Below, piece by piece: positions 30,176-38,685 of a DNA stretch of 64,000 nucleotides. The position numbers were made by a program, and so were the translations under genes. How positions within the stretch are numbered: position 1 is the stretch's first letter; every line of letters begins with the position of its first letter. The stretch is taken from the NCBI GenBank assembly GCA_001295865.1, contig LJHW01000001.1, positions 207,406 through 271,405 of the forward strand, written 5' to 3'. The notes under the pieces are model-generated. The model did not search any database. It saw only the letters and a list, made by a program, of their open reading frames with translations, and was not told the DNA's origin. This DNA comes from a beta proteobacterium AAP65. Its GTDB lineage: Bacteria; Pseudomonadota; Gammaproteobacteria; Burkholderiales; Burkholderiaceae_C.

Positions 30176-33025
30176 ATGCGCATCGTCGAACGCAATGTTT
30201 ATGTGGGCCCGTCGCTGTACGCGCACTTCCCGGTCATCAAGCTGGTGCTCGACCTCGGCGCGCTGGAGGCTTGGCCCACCGGCAAGCTGGGCCCGGCCTA
30301 TGTGGACGCCCTGGTGGCTGCGCTGCCCGGCCTGCAGGAGCACGGCTGCAGCTACCGCGTGCCGGGGGGCTTCATCCGGCGCATGCGCGGCGACGCCGAA
30401 GACCCCGACGGCACCTGGCTTGGCCACGTCATGGAGCACGTGGCCATCGAGCTGCAGAACATCTCGGGCGAAAACGTCACTTTCGGCAAGACCCGCAGCA
30501 TCGACGGCCAGCCCGGCGTCTACATCGTGGTCTACGAGTACGAGCAGCGCGACCAGGGCATCGAAGCCGGCGAGCTGGCCATCAAACTGCTGTGTTCGCT
30601 GCTGCCGGCCGCGTTGCGCCCGGCCGAGGTGGTGCCCGACGACTGGGTCTGGGCCGAGGCCCGCGACGAGTTCATCCGCTACGCGCAGCGCCGCGCGCTC
30701 GGGCCTTCCACCGCCAGCCTGGTGAAGGCCGCGGTGGACCGCAACATCCCCTGGCTGCGGCTGAACGAGCAGAGCCTCATCCAGCTGGGCCACGGCAAGT
30801 ACCAGCAGCGCATCCAGGCCACCGTGACGGGCCGCACCAGCTACATCGCCGTGGAGCTGGCGCAGGACAAGGAAGAGACCAACAAGATCCTCGGCAACTG
30901 CGGCCTGCCGGTGCCGCGGCAGGAACTCGTGCGCAGCGCCGAGCGCGCCGTGCGCGCCGCCGAACGCCTGGGCTACCCGGTCGTCACCAAGCCCTACAAC
31001 GGCAACCACGGCCGTGGCATCAGCATCGGCCTGAAGACGCCCGACGAAGTGCGCAGCGGCTTCGCTGCGGCGCAGGAGCACAGCAGCAGCGTCATCGTGG
31101 AGACCTACCTCAGCGGCGAAGACCACCGCCTGCTGGTGGTGGGCGGCGAGCTCATCGCCGCCACCAAGCGCACGCCGGGGCGTGTGATCGGCGACGGCAC
31201 GCACACCGTCAAGCAGCTGGTGGAGATCGTCAATCAAGACCCGCGCCGCGGCATCGGCCACGAGAAGGTGATGACGCGCATCGAGCTCGACGCGCAGGCC
31301 GACATGATGCTCACGCGCCAGGGCCTGACGGTGGACAGCGTGCCCGCCGCGGGCCAGGAAGTGCTGCTGCGCAGCACCGCCAACCTCAGCACCGGCGGCA
31401 CCGCCACCGACGTGACCGACATCATCCACCCCGACAACCGCGAGATGGCCGTGCGCGCCGTCACCGCCATCGGGCTGGACGTGGGCGGTGTCGACTTCCT
31501 CTGCCCCGACATCAGCGAGAGCTACAAGGCCGCGCCCAACGCCGGCGCCGGCATCTGCGAGATCAACGCCGCGCCGGGCTTCCGCATGCACGTGGCGCCC
31601 AGCGAAGGCACGCCGCGCGATGCCGCCGGGCCCGTGATCGACATGCTGTTCCCGCCTGGCACGCCCAGCCGCGTGCCCATCGCCGCCATCACCGGCACCA
31701 ACGGCAAGACCACCACCAGCCGCATGCTGGCGCACATCACCAAGATGGCCGGCTACACACCGGGCCTGACGACGACCGATGGCGTGTACATCGACGGCCA
31801 GCGCACCGTGGAAGGCGACATGACGGGGCCGGTGGCCACGCGCATGGTGCTGGCCGACCCGAAGATCGATATGGCCGTGCTGGAGGTGGCGCGCGGCGGC
31901 CTGCTGCGCGCCGGCATGGGCGTGCCCTTCGTCAACGTGGGCGCGGTGCTCAACGTGAAGAGCGACCACCTCGGCATGAAAGGCATCAATACCCTGGAAG
32001 AGCTCGCGGAGGTCAAACGCATCATCGTGGAGGTGGCGAAGGACTGCGCCGTGCTGAACGCCGACGACGAGAACGTCATCCGCATGAGCGCGCACACCGA
32101 CGCCAAGCACCTCTGCTACGTGACGACCAACCCCGAGCACGCTGTGGTGCGCGAGCACATCCGCGCCGGTGGCCGCGCGTGCGCGCTGGAAGCGGGCGTG
32201 AACGGGCAGATGATCACGCTCTACGACAAGGGCCGGCACATCCCGCTGATGTGGACGCACCTGATCCCGGCAACCCTCGAAGGCCGCGCCATGCACAACG
32301 TGCAGAACGCGATGTTCGCGGCGGCGCTGGCCTTCAGCCTGGACATCAAGCTCGACGCCATCCGCCAGGGCCTGCGCACCTTCGACACCACCTTCTTCCA
32401 GGCGCCGGGGCGCATGAACGTGTACGACGAACACCCGTTCAAGGTGATCTTCGACTACGCGCACAACGCCCACGCCGTGGGCGTGATGGCCGACCTGGCG
32501 CAGCGCCTGGACGTGCGCGGCCGGCGCATCGTGGTGGTGGCCGGGCCGGGCGACCGGCGCGACGAAGACATCCGCGACATCGCGCTGGCCGTGGCCGGGC
32601 GCTTCGACCACTACATCTGCCGCCGCGACGACGGCCTGCGCGGCCGCGCCAGCGACGAGGTGCCGAACATGATCGCTGGCGTGCTGCGCGGGCAGGGCGT
32701 GCGTGAAGACCAGATCACCATCATTCCCGACGAGCAGGAAGCCATCGACCACGCGCTGCGTTTGGGCCAGTTCGGCGATCTGCTGCTGGTGTTTGCCGAT
32801 GCGCTGACACGCAGCTGGAAGCAGGTGACGAAGTTCCGGCCCGAGGGGGCGGTGGCGCATGCGGCCCCCGCGACAGCGAGCGCGCCCAAGGTGGCCGCTG
32901 AGGGCGGCGACAGCGGCTCGGACGACCGCCACCGCAACCCGCTGTCCGACGACGGCGCGCTGCTGGCCAGCGGCTTCGTGCGTGACGAACGCGGCCTGCG
33001 TTTCGTCGGCGAAGCCAGCGACTGA
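30176..33025 (+). CDS. cphA: cyanophycin synthetase
   Basis: A 949-residue cytosolic ligase that builds cyanophycin by adding Asp to the backbone and Arg to its side chains, with ATP. The N-terminal domain (1-160) contains GHVMEHVAIELQN. The ATP-grasp domain (about 210-480) has VTKPYNGNHGRGISIG and CEINAAPGFRMH. The Mur-ligase-like domain begins at ITGTNGKTTTSR (about 503) and includes VLEVARGGLLR and IFDYAHNAHAVG. The chain ends in an extra polar tail of about 55 residues after FRPEGAV. GAAGGAG lies 8 nt before the ATG. The second synthetase gene follows after 19 bp, and cyanophycinase is about 8 kb upstream. Confidence 0.97.
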   Translation: MRIVERNVYVGPSLYAHFPVIKLVLDLGALEAWPTGKLGPAYVDALVAALPGLQEHGCSYRVPGGFIRRMRGDAEDPDGTWLGHVMEHVAIELQNISGENVTFGKTRSIDGQPGVYIVVYEYEQRDQGIEAGELAIKLLCSLLPAALRPAEVVPDDWVWAEARDEFIRYAQRRALGPSTASLVKAAVDRNIPWLRLNEQSLIQLGHGKYQQRIQATVTGRTSYIAVELAQDKEETNKILGNCGLPVPRQELVRSAERAVRAAERLGYPVVTKPYNGNHGRGISIGLKTPDEVRSGFAAAQEHSSSVIVETYLSGEDHRLLVVGGELIAATKRTPGRVIGDGTHTVKQLVEIVNQDPRRGIGHEKVMTRIELDAQADMMLTRQGLTVDSVPAAGQEVLLRSTANLSTGGTATDVTDIIHPDNREMAVRAVTAIGLDVGGVDFLCPDISESYKAAPNAGAGICEINAAPGFRMHVAPSEGTPRDAAGPVIDMLFPPGTPSRVPIAAITGTNGKTTTSRMLAHITKMAGYTPGLTTTDGVYIDGQRTVEGDMTGPVATRMVLADPKIDMAVLEVARGGLLRAGMGVPFVNVGAVLNVKSDHLGMKGINTLEELAEVKRIIVEVAKDCAVLNADDENVIRMSAHTDAKHLCYVTTNPEHAVVREHIRAGGRACALEAGVNGQMITLYDKGRHIPLMWTHLIPATLEGRAMHNVQNAMFAAALAFSLDIKLDAIRQGLRTFDTTFFQAPGRMNVYDEHPFKVIFDYAHNAHAVGVMADLAQRLDVRGRRIVVVAGPGDRRDEDIRDIALAVAGRFDHYICRRDDGLRGRASDEVPNMIAGVLRGQGVREDQITIIPDEQEAIDHALRLGQFGDLLLVFADALTRSWKQVTKFRPEGAVAHAAPATASAPKVAAEGGDSGSDDRHRNPLSDDGALLASGFVRDERGLRFVGEASD

Positions 33026-33044
33026 AGCCGCGGCGCGAGCACCC

Positions 33045-34838
33045 GTGCACGACGACGATGAAGGCCCGCCACCGGCGTTTGACAGCTCACGCCGGCTGAC
33101 CGGCCCCAACCGCTGGTTTGCGCAGCCGGCCGTGGCGCTGACGCCGCTGGGCGCAGCGGCGCAAGACCCGGCCGCGCTGGCCGGCTGGGCGCAGCGCGTG
33201 CAAGCGCTGTGCGCCGCCCTGGGCTGGCCCGCACCGCAAGCGCACGTGGCCACTGGCGCGGCCGGCACCGTGCTGGCCTTCGTGCCGCCCGAGCCCGCGC
33301 TGCTGACGGCCACCGACCTCAACGAGTGGGCCTGGGAGCGTGCCGCCGAGGCGCACACGCCGTTGGCGGCTCAAGGCTTCGCAGTCACACAGCCCGCGTC
33401 CGAAGACATCGCCACGATGGCCCGGCACTTCAGCGCCAAAGCTTCCACCGAAGCCTCGCGCCCGCTGCAGCGTCTGCAGGCTGCCGCCAGCGCGCATGGC
33501 CTGCCGCTCTTCGACGACGACGACAGCGTCTCCATCGGCATTGGCAGCGGCAGCCGCACCTGGCCGCGCGCTGCGCTGCCCTTGCCGATGGACCTGCCCT
33601 GGCCGCAACTGCACGCGCAGCCCGTGCTGCTGGTGACGGGCAGCAACGGCAAGACCACCACCACGCGGCTGCTGGTGGCGATGGCCGAGGCCGCCGGCCG
33701 CGTGGCCGGCCACTGCAGCACCGAGGGCGTGGTGGTGGGCGGCGCGCTGGTGCATGCGGGCGACTACGCTGGCCCGGCCGGTGCCCGCGCCGTGCTGCGC
33801 CACCCGGCGGTGCAGTTCGCGGTGCTGGAGACGGCACGCGGCGGCCTGCTGCGCCGCGGCCTGGTGGCAAGGCAGGCCGACGCCGCCCTCGTCACCAACG
33901 TCAGCGCCGACCACCTGGGCGAATACGGCATCGCCAGCGTGGAAGACATCGCCGAGGCCAAGCTCGTGGTGGCACACGCGCTGCGCGAGCACGGCACGCT
34001 GGTGCTCAACGGCGGTGACGCCGTGCTGATGGCTGTGGCACGCCGCACGCCGCACGTGCAGGCGCTGTTCGATGCGGGCCGCGTGGCGCTGTTTGCGCAC
34101 GATCTGGCGCACCCGGCGCTGCAGGCGCACCGCACCACCGGCGCGCCCGTGTGCGGTGTCGATGCCGACGGAGAACTGGTGTGGGCCCAGGGCGATGTGG
34201 CAACTTCGCTGGGCGAGATCACGCAGATGCCACTCACGCTGCAGGGCGCGGCGCGGCACAACGTCGAGAACATCGCCGCGGCGGTGCTGGCTGCGCTGGC
34301 CACCGACCTGCCGCTGCCAGCCTTGCGCGCCACGCTGGCGCAGTTCGGCGCCCTGCCGCAAGACAACCCCGGCCGCCTGGAGCGCTGGGCCTGGCGCGGC
34401 GCCACCGTGCTGGTGGACTACGCGCACAACCCCGACGGCCTGGCGCAGCTGCTGCAGGTGGCGCAGGCCTTGATGTCGAAAGACCAGCCCGTGCGCCTGG
34501 GCCTGCTGCTCGGCCAGGCCGGCAACCGCGACAACACGGCCATCACCGAGCTGGCATGGACCGCAGCGCGTTTTGCGCCAGCCCGCGTGGTGGTGAAAGA
34601 ACTGCCGCTGATGCTGCGCGGCCGGCCGCTGGGCGAGGTGCCGGCGCTGCTGCAGGCCGGGCTCTTGCAGGCCGGCCTGCCCGCCGCAGCGGTGCAGCAC
34701 GAGGCCGACGAAGCCACCGCCGCGCGGGCGCTGCTGGCCTGGGCGCAGCCGGGCGACGTGGTGGTGCTGCCCGTGCACACCACGGCCGTGCGGCAGGCCC
34801 TGGCCGCAACGCTGCTGGCGGCAGGCGGCGGCGCCTAG
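33045..34838 (+). CDS. CphA-like Mur ligase lacking most of the ATP-grasp domain
   Basis: A 597-residue protein starting at GTG (VHDDDEGPPPAFDSS), the second synthetase found beside cphA in many betaproteobacteria. The N-terminal 190 residues include GPNRWFAQPAVALTPLG and a shortened stretch resembling ATP-grasp remnants (FSAKASTEASRPLQRLQAAA). The Mur-ligase domain is complete: VTGSNGKTTTTR (about 197), AVLETARGGLLRRG, TNVSADHLGEYG and LVDYAHNPDGLAQLL. With one active domain it probably performs only one of the two ligations or joins dipeptides, as described for CphA2-type enzymes. That is inference. Its TAG stop interlocks with the TAG of the convergent gene at CTAG. Confidence 0.88.
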   Translation: MHDDDEGPPPAFDSSRRLTGPNRWFAQPAVALTPLGAAAQDPAALAGWAQRVQALCAALGWPAPQAHVATGAAGTVLAFVPPEPALLTATDLNEWAWERAAEAHTPLAAQGFAVTQPASEDIATMARHFSAKASTEASRPLQRLQAAASAHGLPLFDDDDSVSIGIGSGSRTWPRAALPLPMDLPWPQLHAQPVLLVTGSNGKTTTTRLLVAMAEAAGRVAGHCSTEGVVVGGALVHAGDYAGPAGARAVLRHPAVQFAVLETARGGLLRRGLVARQADAALVTNVSADHLGEYGIASVEDIAEAKLVVAHALREHGTLVLNGGDAVLMAVARRTPHVQALFDAGRVALFAHDLAHPALQAHRTTGAPVCGVDADGELVWAQGDVATSLGEITQMPLTLQGAARHNVENIAAAVLAALATDLPLPALRATLAQFGALPQDNPGRLERWAWRGATVLVDYAHNPDGLAQLLQVAQALMSKDQPVRLGLLLGQAGNRDNTAITELAWTAARFAPARVVVKELPLMLRGRPLGEVPALLQAGLLQAGLPAAAVQHEADEATAARALLAWAQPGDVVVLPVHTTAVRQALAATLLAAGGGA

Positions 34839-35590
34839 GCCGTCGGCGCGGCCGGCGCCACACCAGCCCCGGCGATGCCGTGGCGCTGCAGCGCCGCCGC
34901 GATGGCGCCCTCGGCCTTGGCCGCTTCCACAAACCGGTGCAGCAGCGCCTGCGCCGCCGCGCCGCGGCCGGCCGGGATGCCCGTGGCCTGCTCGATGACC
35001 ATGAAACGCCCGGGCAACAGGCGCAGGCCGCCGGCCGCCGGGCCCAGGCGCTCGGCCTCGGCCTGCAACGGCTGCTTCACGCCGGCGGCCACCTCGGCCC
35101 CGCTGGCCAGGAACTCGGCCACCACGGCCTGCGAGCTGGGCGCGCGCTGCAGCGTGGCCTGCTGCAGCGTGCGGCTGAGGTAGAGGTCGTAGGCGCTGCC
35201 CTGGCCCACCACCACGCGGTTGCCGGGGCGGTCGACCTCGTCGTTGTGCTGCAGCGGGCTGGCCGCGCGCACGAGGTAAGCGCCTTCGATCAGCAGGTAG
35301 GGCGCCGAGAAACGCAAGCCCTCGCCACGCAGCGGGTCCACGGCGAAGAAGCCGAGGTCGGCGGTTTCGCTGCGCACGGCGGCCACGGCTTGTGCGGCGG
35401 TGTCCACCACCTGCAGCGCCAGCGGCACGCCCAGCTGTGCGGCCAGGGCGCGCGCGAGGTCGACGCTCACGCCTTCGGCCGTGCCGGGGCCAGCCCCGGC
35501 ACGGGCGAGCAGCGGGTTGCCCAGGTTGATGACGGCATGCAGCGTGCCGCGGGGTGCCAGCAGGGTGGACGGGGTCATGGACGCGCTCAT
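34835..35590 (-). CDS. substrate-binding-domain protein (family 3) without a signal peptide
   Basis: A 251-residue protein of the amino-acid-receptor (SBP family 3) fold: GTLHAVINLGNPLLA, GVSVDLARALAAQLGVPLALQVVD, ETADLGFFAVDPLRGEGLRFSAPYLLIEGAYLV and QGSAYDLYLSRTL are diagnostic. No Sec or Tat signal is visible at either possible start (35590 or 35578), so the protein appears cytosolic, unlike usual receptors. Members without signals include cyclohexadienyl-dehydratase-like enzymes and intracellular sensors. The ligand is unknown. It diverges from the exported methyltransferase-like gene by 68 bp and converges on cphA'. Confidence 0.8.
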   Translation of the reverse strand: MSASMTPSTLLAPRGTLHAVINLGNPLLARAGAGPGTAEGVSVDLARALAAQLGVPLALQVVDTAAQAVAAVRSETADLGFFAVDPLRGEGLRFSAPYLLIEGAYLVRAASPLQHNDEVDRPGNRVVVGQGSAYDLYLSRTLQQATLQRAPSSQAVVAEFLASGAEVAAGVKQPLQAEAERLGPAAGGLRLLPGRFMVIEQATGIPAGRGAAAQALLHRFVEAAKAEGAIAAALQRHGIAGAGVAPAAPTA

Positions 35591-35644
35591 GAGCGGGTGT
35601 GGGGTCTTGGGGAACACGAGCAGTGTAGGAGCCGCCCGCACCAC

Positions 35645-35650
35645 CAGAAT
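35645..35650 (+). promoter_or_regulatory. start-proximal -10-like hexamer CAGAAT
   Basis: CAGAAT ends 8 nt before the ATG at 35659; no Shine-Dalgarno follows. Same arrangement as before several other genes in the window, suggesting a leaderless mRNA. Confidence 0.35.
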
Positions 35651-35658
35651 GCGCGCCC

Positions 35659-36552
35659 ATGACGCACCCTGCCCACCCCCACACCACCGCCCCGGCCCCG
35701 GCCGGCCTGCAGCGCCGCCACCTGCTGGCGGCCGGCCCGGCTGCACTGCTGGCCCTCGGCCTGCCCGGCTGCGCCAGCAGCCCGGGCGGCAGCGCCAGCC
35801 AAGAGCCCGATGCCGCGCTCCGCGCCGTGCTGGCCGCGCCGCACCGCAGCCCAAGCAACCGCGCCCGCGACGCCTGGCGCAACCCCGGCCCCACGTTGGC
35901 CTTCTTCGGCATGCGCCCCACGCTGACGGTGGTGGAGCTCTCGCCCGGCGGCGCCTGGTACAGCGAGATCCTGGCGCCCTACCTGCGCAGCAGCGGCAAG
36001 CTCTACCTGGCGCACTTCCCGGCCGACAGCGCCAACGCCAACATGCGCCGCGCCCGTGGCAACTTTGCCGAGCGTTTGGCCAAGGCGCCCGAGCTCTACG
36101 ACAAGGCCGTGCTCGCCACGCTGCCCACCGCCACGGGCGCGCCCGACGTGCCGGCCGGCAGCGTGGACCTGGTGCTGACCTTCCGCAACGTGCACAACTG
36201 GGTCAGCGACAAGAGCCTGGACGACAAGCTGCGCGGCTGCTTCGCGATGCTCAAGCCCGGCGGCGTGCTGGGCGTGGTGGAGCACCGCGCCAACCCCGGC
36301 GCCACGCTGGAAGCCATGGCCAAGAGCGGCTACGTCACCGAAGCCTTCATGGAAGAACGCGCCCGCGCCGCCGGCTTTGTGCTGGGGGCCAAGAGCGAGA
36401 TCAACGCCAACCCGAAGGACACCAAAGACCACCCGAACGGCGTGTGGACGCTGCCGCCGACCTTTGCGCGCAAGGAGGTGGAGCGCGAGCGTTATGCCGC
36501 CATCGGCGAGAGCGACCGCTTCACGCACCGCTACGTGAAACCGGCGGCCTGA
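35659..36552 (+). CDS. exported class I SAM-methyltransferase-like lipoprotein
   Basis: A 297-residue protein combining an export signal (LQRRHLLAAGPAALLALGLPGC, twin arginine plus lipobox LPGC) with a Rossmann methyltransferase domain: LTVVELSPGGAWYSEILAPYL, DLVLTFRNVHNW and AMLKPGGVLGVVEHRA. SAM is not normally available outside the cytoplasm, so either the domain binds something else or the signal is not used as predicted. Related exported methyltransferase-like proteins are common in proteobacteria. The role is unknown. Confidence 0.82.
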   Translation: MTHPAHPHTTAPAPAGLQRRHLLAAGPAALLALGLPGCASSPGGSASQEPDAALRAVLAAPHRSPSNRARDAWRNPGPTLAFFGMRPTLTVVELSPGGAWYSEILAPYLRSSGKLYLAHFPADSANANMRRARGNFAERLAKAPELYDKAVLATLPTATGAPDVPAGSVDLVLTFRNVHNWVSDKSLDDKLRGCFAMLKPGGVLGVVEHRANPGATLEAMAKSGYVTEAFMEERARAAGFVLGAKSEINANPKDTKDHPNGVWTLPPTFARKEVERERYAAIGESDRFTHRYVKPAA

Positions 36553-36595
36553 GCCGCCGGAACATGGCCCTGGCGGCCGCGGCCGCCGGCGTGAT

Positions 36596-37549
36596 TCAGG
36601 CGCGGCGCCCGCGCCGCGCCGCAGCGCCAACGGCCAGCAGGCCCGCCGCCCACAGCAGCACCGTGGCCGGTTCGGGCACCACGCTCAGCACCTCCAGGTA
36701 ACGGCCACCGCCGCTGTAGACCTGGGTGCTGAGGCCGCTGCCCACGTCGAGCACAAAAGCGCCGGCACCGCTGGTCCACATCACATTGCCATTGCCCAAC
36801 TGCGCCACGCCGCGCGCACCCGCGGCCGTGTAGGTGGCCAGCACGGTGCCGGTGCTGGCATCCAGGCGCACGATGTTGTTCGAGCTGAAGCCGGCCACGA
36901 GGATGTCGCCATTGCTGGCATAGACCATCTGCTCGGCGAAGTTCAGCGTGGCGCTGTTGTGGAAGCTGCCCAGCGCCGTGCCCGTGAGGCTGTAGCGGTG
37001 GATGTCGTCGTTGGCCGCCGACGAAGACACCAGCAGCCCACCCTGGTAGGCCAGCGCGCCGAAGGGGCTGGGCGACGTGGCGCCGGTGGCGAAGCTGCCC
37101 AGGCTGGCACCGCTGGTGCTGACCATCACCACCGCCGCGCCCGGCGCGCCGTTGGCGGTGCCGGCGTTGGTGATGTAGACCGTGCCGCCCACCAAGGCCA
37201 TGCCGCGCACGTTGTCCAGGCCGCCGCTGGTGCCGCCGCCGATCTGCCCGAGCAGGCTGCCGTCCAGGCTCCAGCGCGAAACGCGGTCACCGATCTGTTC
37301 GCTCACCCAGATCTCGTTGCCCACGCTCAGGGCGTGCAGTGGCGTGCCCCCGGCCAGCGGGAAGAGTTCGGCGTTGATCAGGCTGCCATCCACCGCGCTG
37401 AAGGCCACCAGCCGGTTGTTGACGGAGTCGGGCATGGCCAGCACCTGGGCCTGCGCGCCCGTGGCCAAGGTGGCGGCGGTCGCCAGGCCCGTGGCCCAGC
37501 GCAGCAGCCTGCGGGCGCCGTGTTGCCAGCGTGAGGTTGGGTGGTTCAT
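36596..37549 (-). CDS. PEP-CTERM protein with beta-propeller-like repeats
   Basis: A 317-residue exported protein. It has a signal peptide ending near ATGAQA|Q, then NHL/propeller-like repeats (NNRLVAFSAVDGSL, GDRVSRWSLDGSLLGQI, DDIHRYSLTGTALG, NNIVRLDASTGTVL). The sorting tail is VPEPATVLLWAAGLLAVG followed by a basic RRGRRA end, the PEP-CTERM signature processed by exosortase. GGAGG lies before the ATG at 37549. Such proteins are linked to extracellular polysaccharide and floc formation. No exosortase gene is in the window. Confidence 0.9.
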   Translation of the reverse strand: MNHPTSRWQHGARRLLRWATGLATAATLATGAQAQVLAMPDSVNNRLVAFSAVDGSLINAELFPLAGGTPLHALSVGNEIWVSEQIGDRVSRWSLDGSLLGQIGGGTSGGLDNVRGMALVGGTVYITNAGTANGAPGAAVVMVSTSGASLGSFATGATSPSPFGALAYQGGLLVSSSAANDDIHRYSLTGTALGSFHNSATLNFAEQMVYASNGDILVAGFSSNNIVRLDASTGTVLATYTAAGARGVAQLGNGNVMWTSGAGAFVLDVGSGLSTQVYSGGGRYLEVLSVVPEPATVLLWAAGLLAVGAAARRGRRA

Positions 37550-37737
37550 GAAGGCCTCCAGGTCCGGTTGATGTGGACGAGCCCGACGGTAGCGCGCGCG
37601 GCCTCCCTTGCGTGCAGCGGCATGCGCAGCCACCCCTAACTTCAACAGCGCAGCACGGGCGATCACCAGCCGGCGAGCCAGGCCTTATCGTTCCACCGAA
37701 CACGCGGCGCGGCCGCAGCGAACCAGCAGGAGCTCTC

Positions 37738-38655
37738 ATGCACAGACGCGTCGGCATCATCGGCACCGGTTCGGTGGGCACCAGCGTGGCGGTGTCCACG
37801 CTGCACGCGGGCGTGGCCAGCGCCTTGTGGCTGCACGATCTGAACGCAGCGCGCGCCGAAGGCGAGGCCATGGACCTGGCCCACGGCGCGGCCTTCTACC
37901 CGCCCTGCGAAGTGCGCAGCGCGATGCTGGCCGAGATGCGCGAGTGCCAGGTGGTGGTGGTGGCCGCCGGCCGCAACAGCCGCCCCGGCGAGACGCGGCT
38001 GGATCTGCTGCGCGACAACGCGCGCGTCATCGCCACCATCGGCCAGGGCCTGGCGGGCTTCGGGGGCACGGTGGTGCTGGTGACCAACCCTGTGGACGTG
38101 CTGACTTTGGTGATGCAGCAGGCCAGCGGCCTGCCACCCGAGCGTGTGCTGGGCACCGGCACCATGCTCGACACCGCGCGCCTGCACCAGATGCTGGGTG
38201 CAGAACTCGGCGTGGCCACCCAGTCCATCCACGCCCAGGTGCTGGGCGAACACGGCGATTCGGAACTCGTGCTGTGGTCGGGCGCGCAGGTGGGCGGCGT
38301 GCCGCTGCGGCAGTGGGCGGGCTGGACGCCCGAAGCCGAAGCGCGTCTGGCGCACGCGGTGCGTGTGGCCGCCTACGAGGTCATCCAGCGCAAGGGCGCC
38401 ACCAACCACGCCATCGGTCTGGTGACGGCGCGGCTGCTGCAATGTCTGTTGCGCGGCGAACGCCGCGTGCTCACCGTCTCACGCGTGCAGCAGGGGGCCT
38501 GCGGGCTGCACGGCGTGGCGCTCTCGCTGCCCACGGTGGTGGGCGCGGGCGGCGGCGTGCAGGTGCTGGTGCCGCAGATGGACGCCACCGAACAGGCCGC
38601 GCTGGCCCACTCGGCCCAGGTGCTGCAGGCCGCGGCGGCCAGCGTGGCGGGCTGA
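37738..38655 (+). CDS. L-lactate/2-hydroxyacid dehydrogenase family protein
   Basis: A 305-residue NAD-dependent dehydrogenase of the LDH/MDH superfamily. It has the NAD fold VGIIGTGSVGTSVA and the catalytic His in GEHGDSE (about 172), with its partner Asp and an Arg in LDTARLH (about 145 and 148). The mobile loop reads GRNSRPGETRLDLLRDN. PGETR is LDH-like, but the discriminating position, Gln in LDH and Arg in MDH, is Ser81. Substrate preference may therefore differ from lactate or malate, for instance a bulkier 2-oxoacid. AGGAG lies about 6 nt before the ATG. It stands alone between two PEP-CTERM genes. Confidence 0.87.
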   Translation: MHRRVGIIGTGSVGTSVAVSTLHAGVASALWLHDLNAARAEGEAMDLAHGAAFYPPCEVRSAMLAEMRECQVVVVAAGRNSRPGETRLDLLRDNARVIATIGQGLAGFGGTVVLVTNPVDVLTLVMQQASGLPPERVLGTGTMLDTARLHQMLGAELGVATQSIHAQVLGEHGDSELVLWSGAQVGGVPLRQWAGWTPEAEARLAHAVRVAAYEVIQRKGATNHAIGLVTARLLQCLLRGERRVLTVSRVQQGACGLHGVALSLPTVVGAGGGVQVLVPQMDATEQAALAHSAQVLQAAAASVAG

Positions 38656-38685
38656 ACCGCCCGGGCCGCCCGCAGCGCCGCGGTT

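Noticed and set aside
29933..33358. Minus-strand frame of 1141 codons opposite cphA
   Set aside because: It is antisense to cphA, with no recognisable domain. Only its last 16 codons, which have their own ribosome-binding site, were kept as a possible leader.
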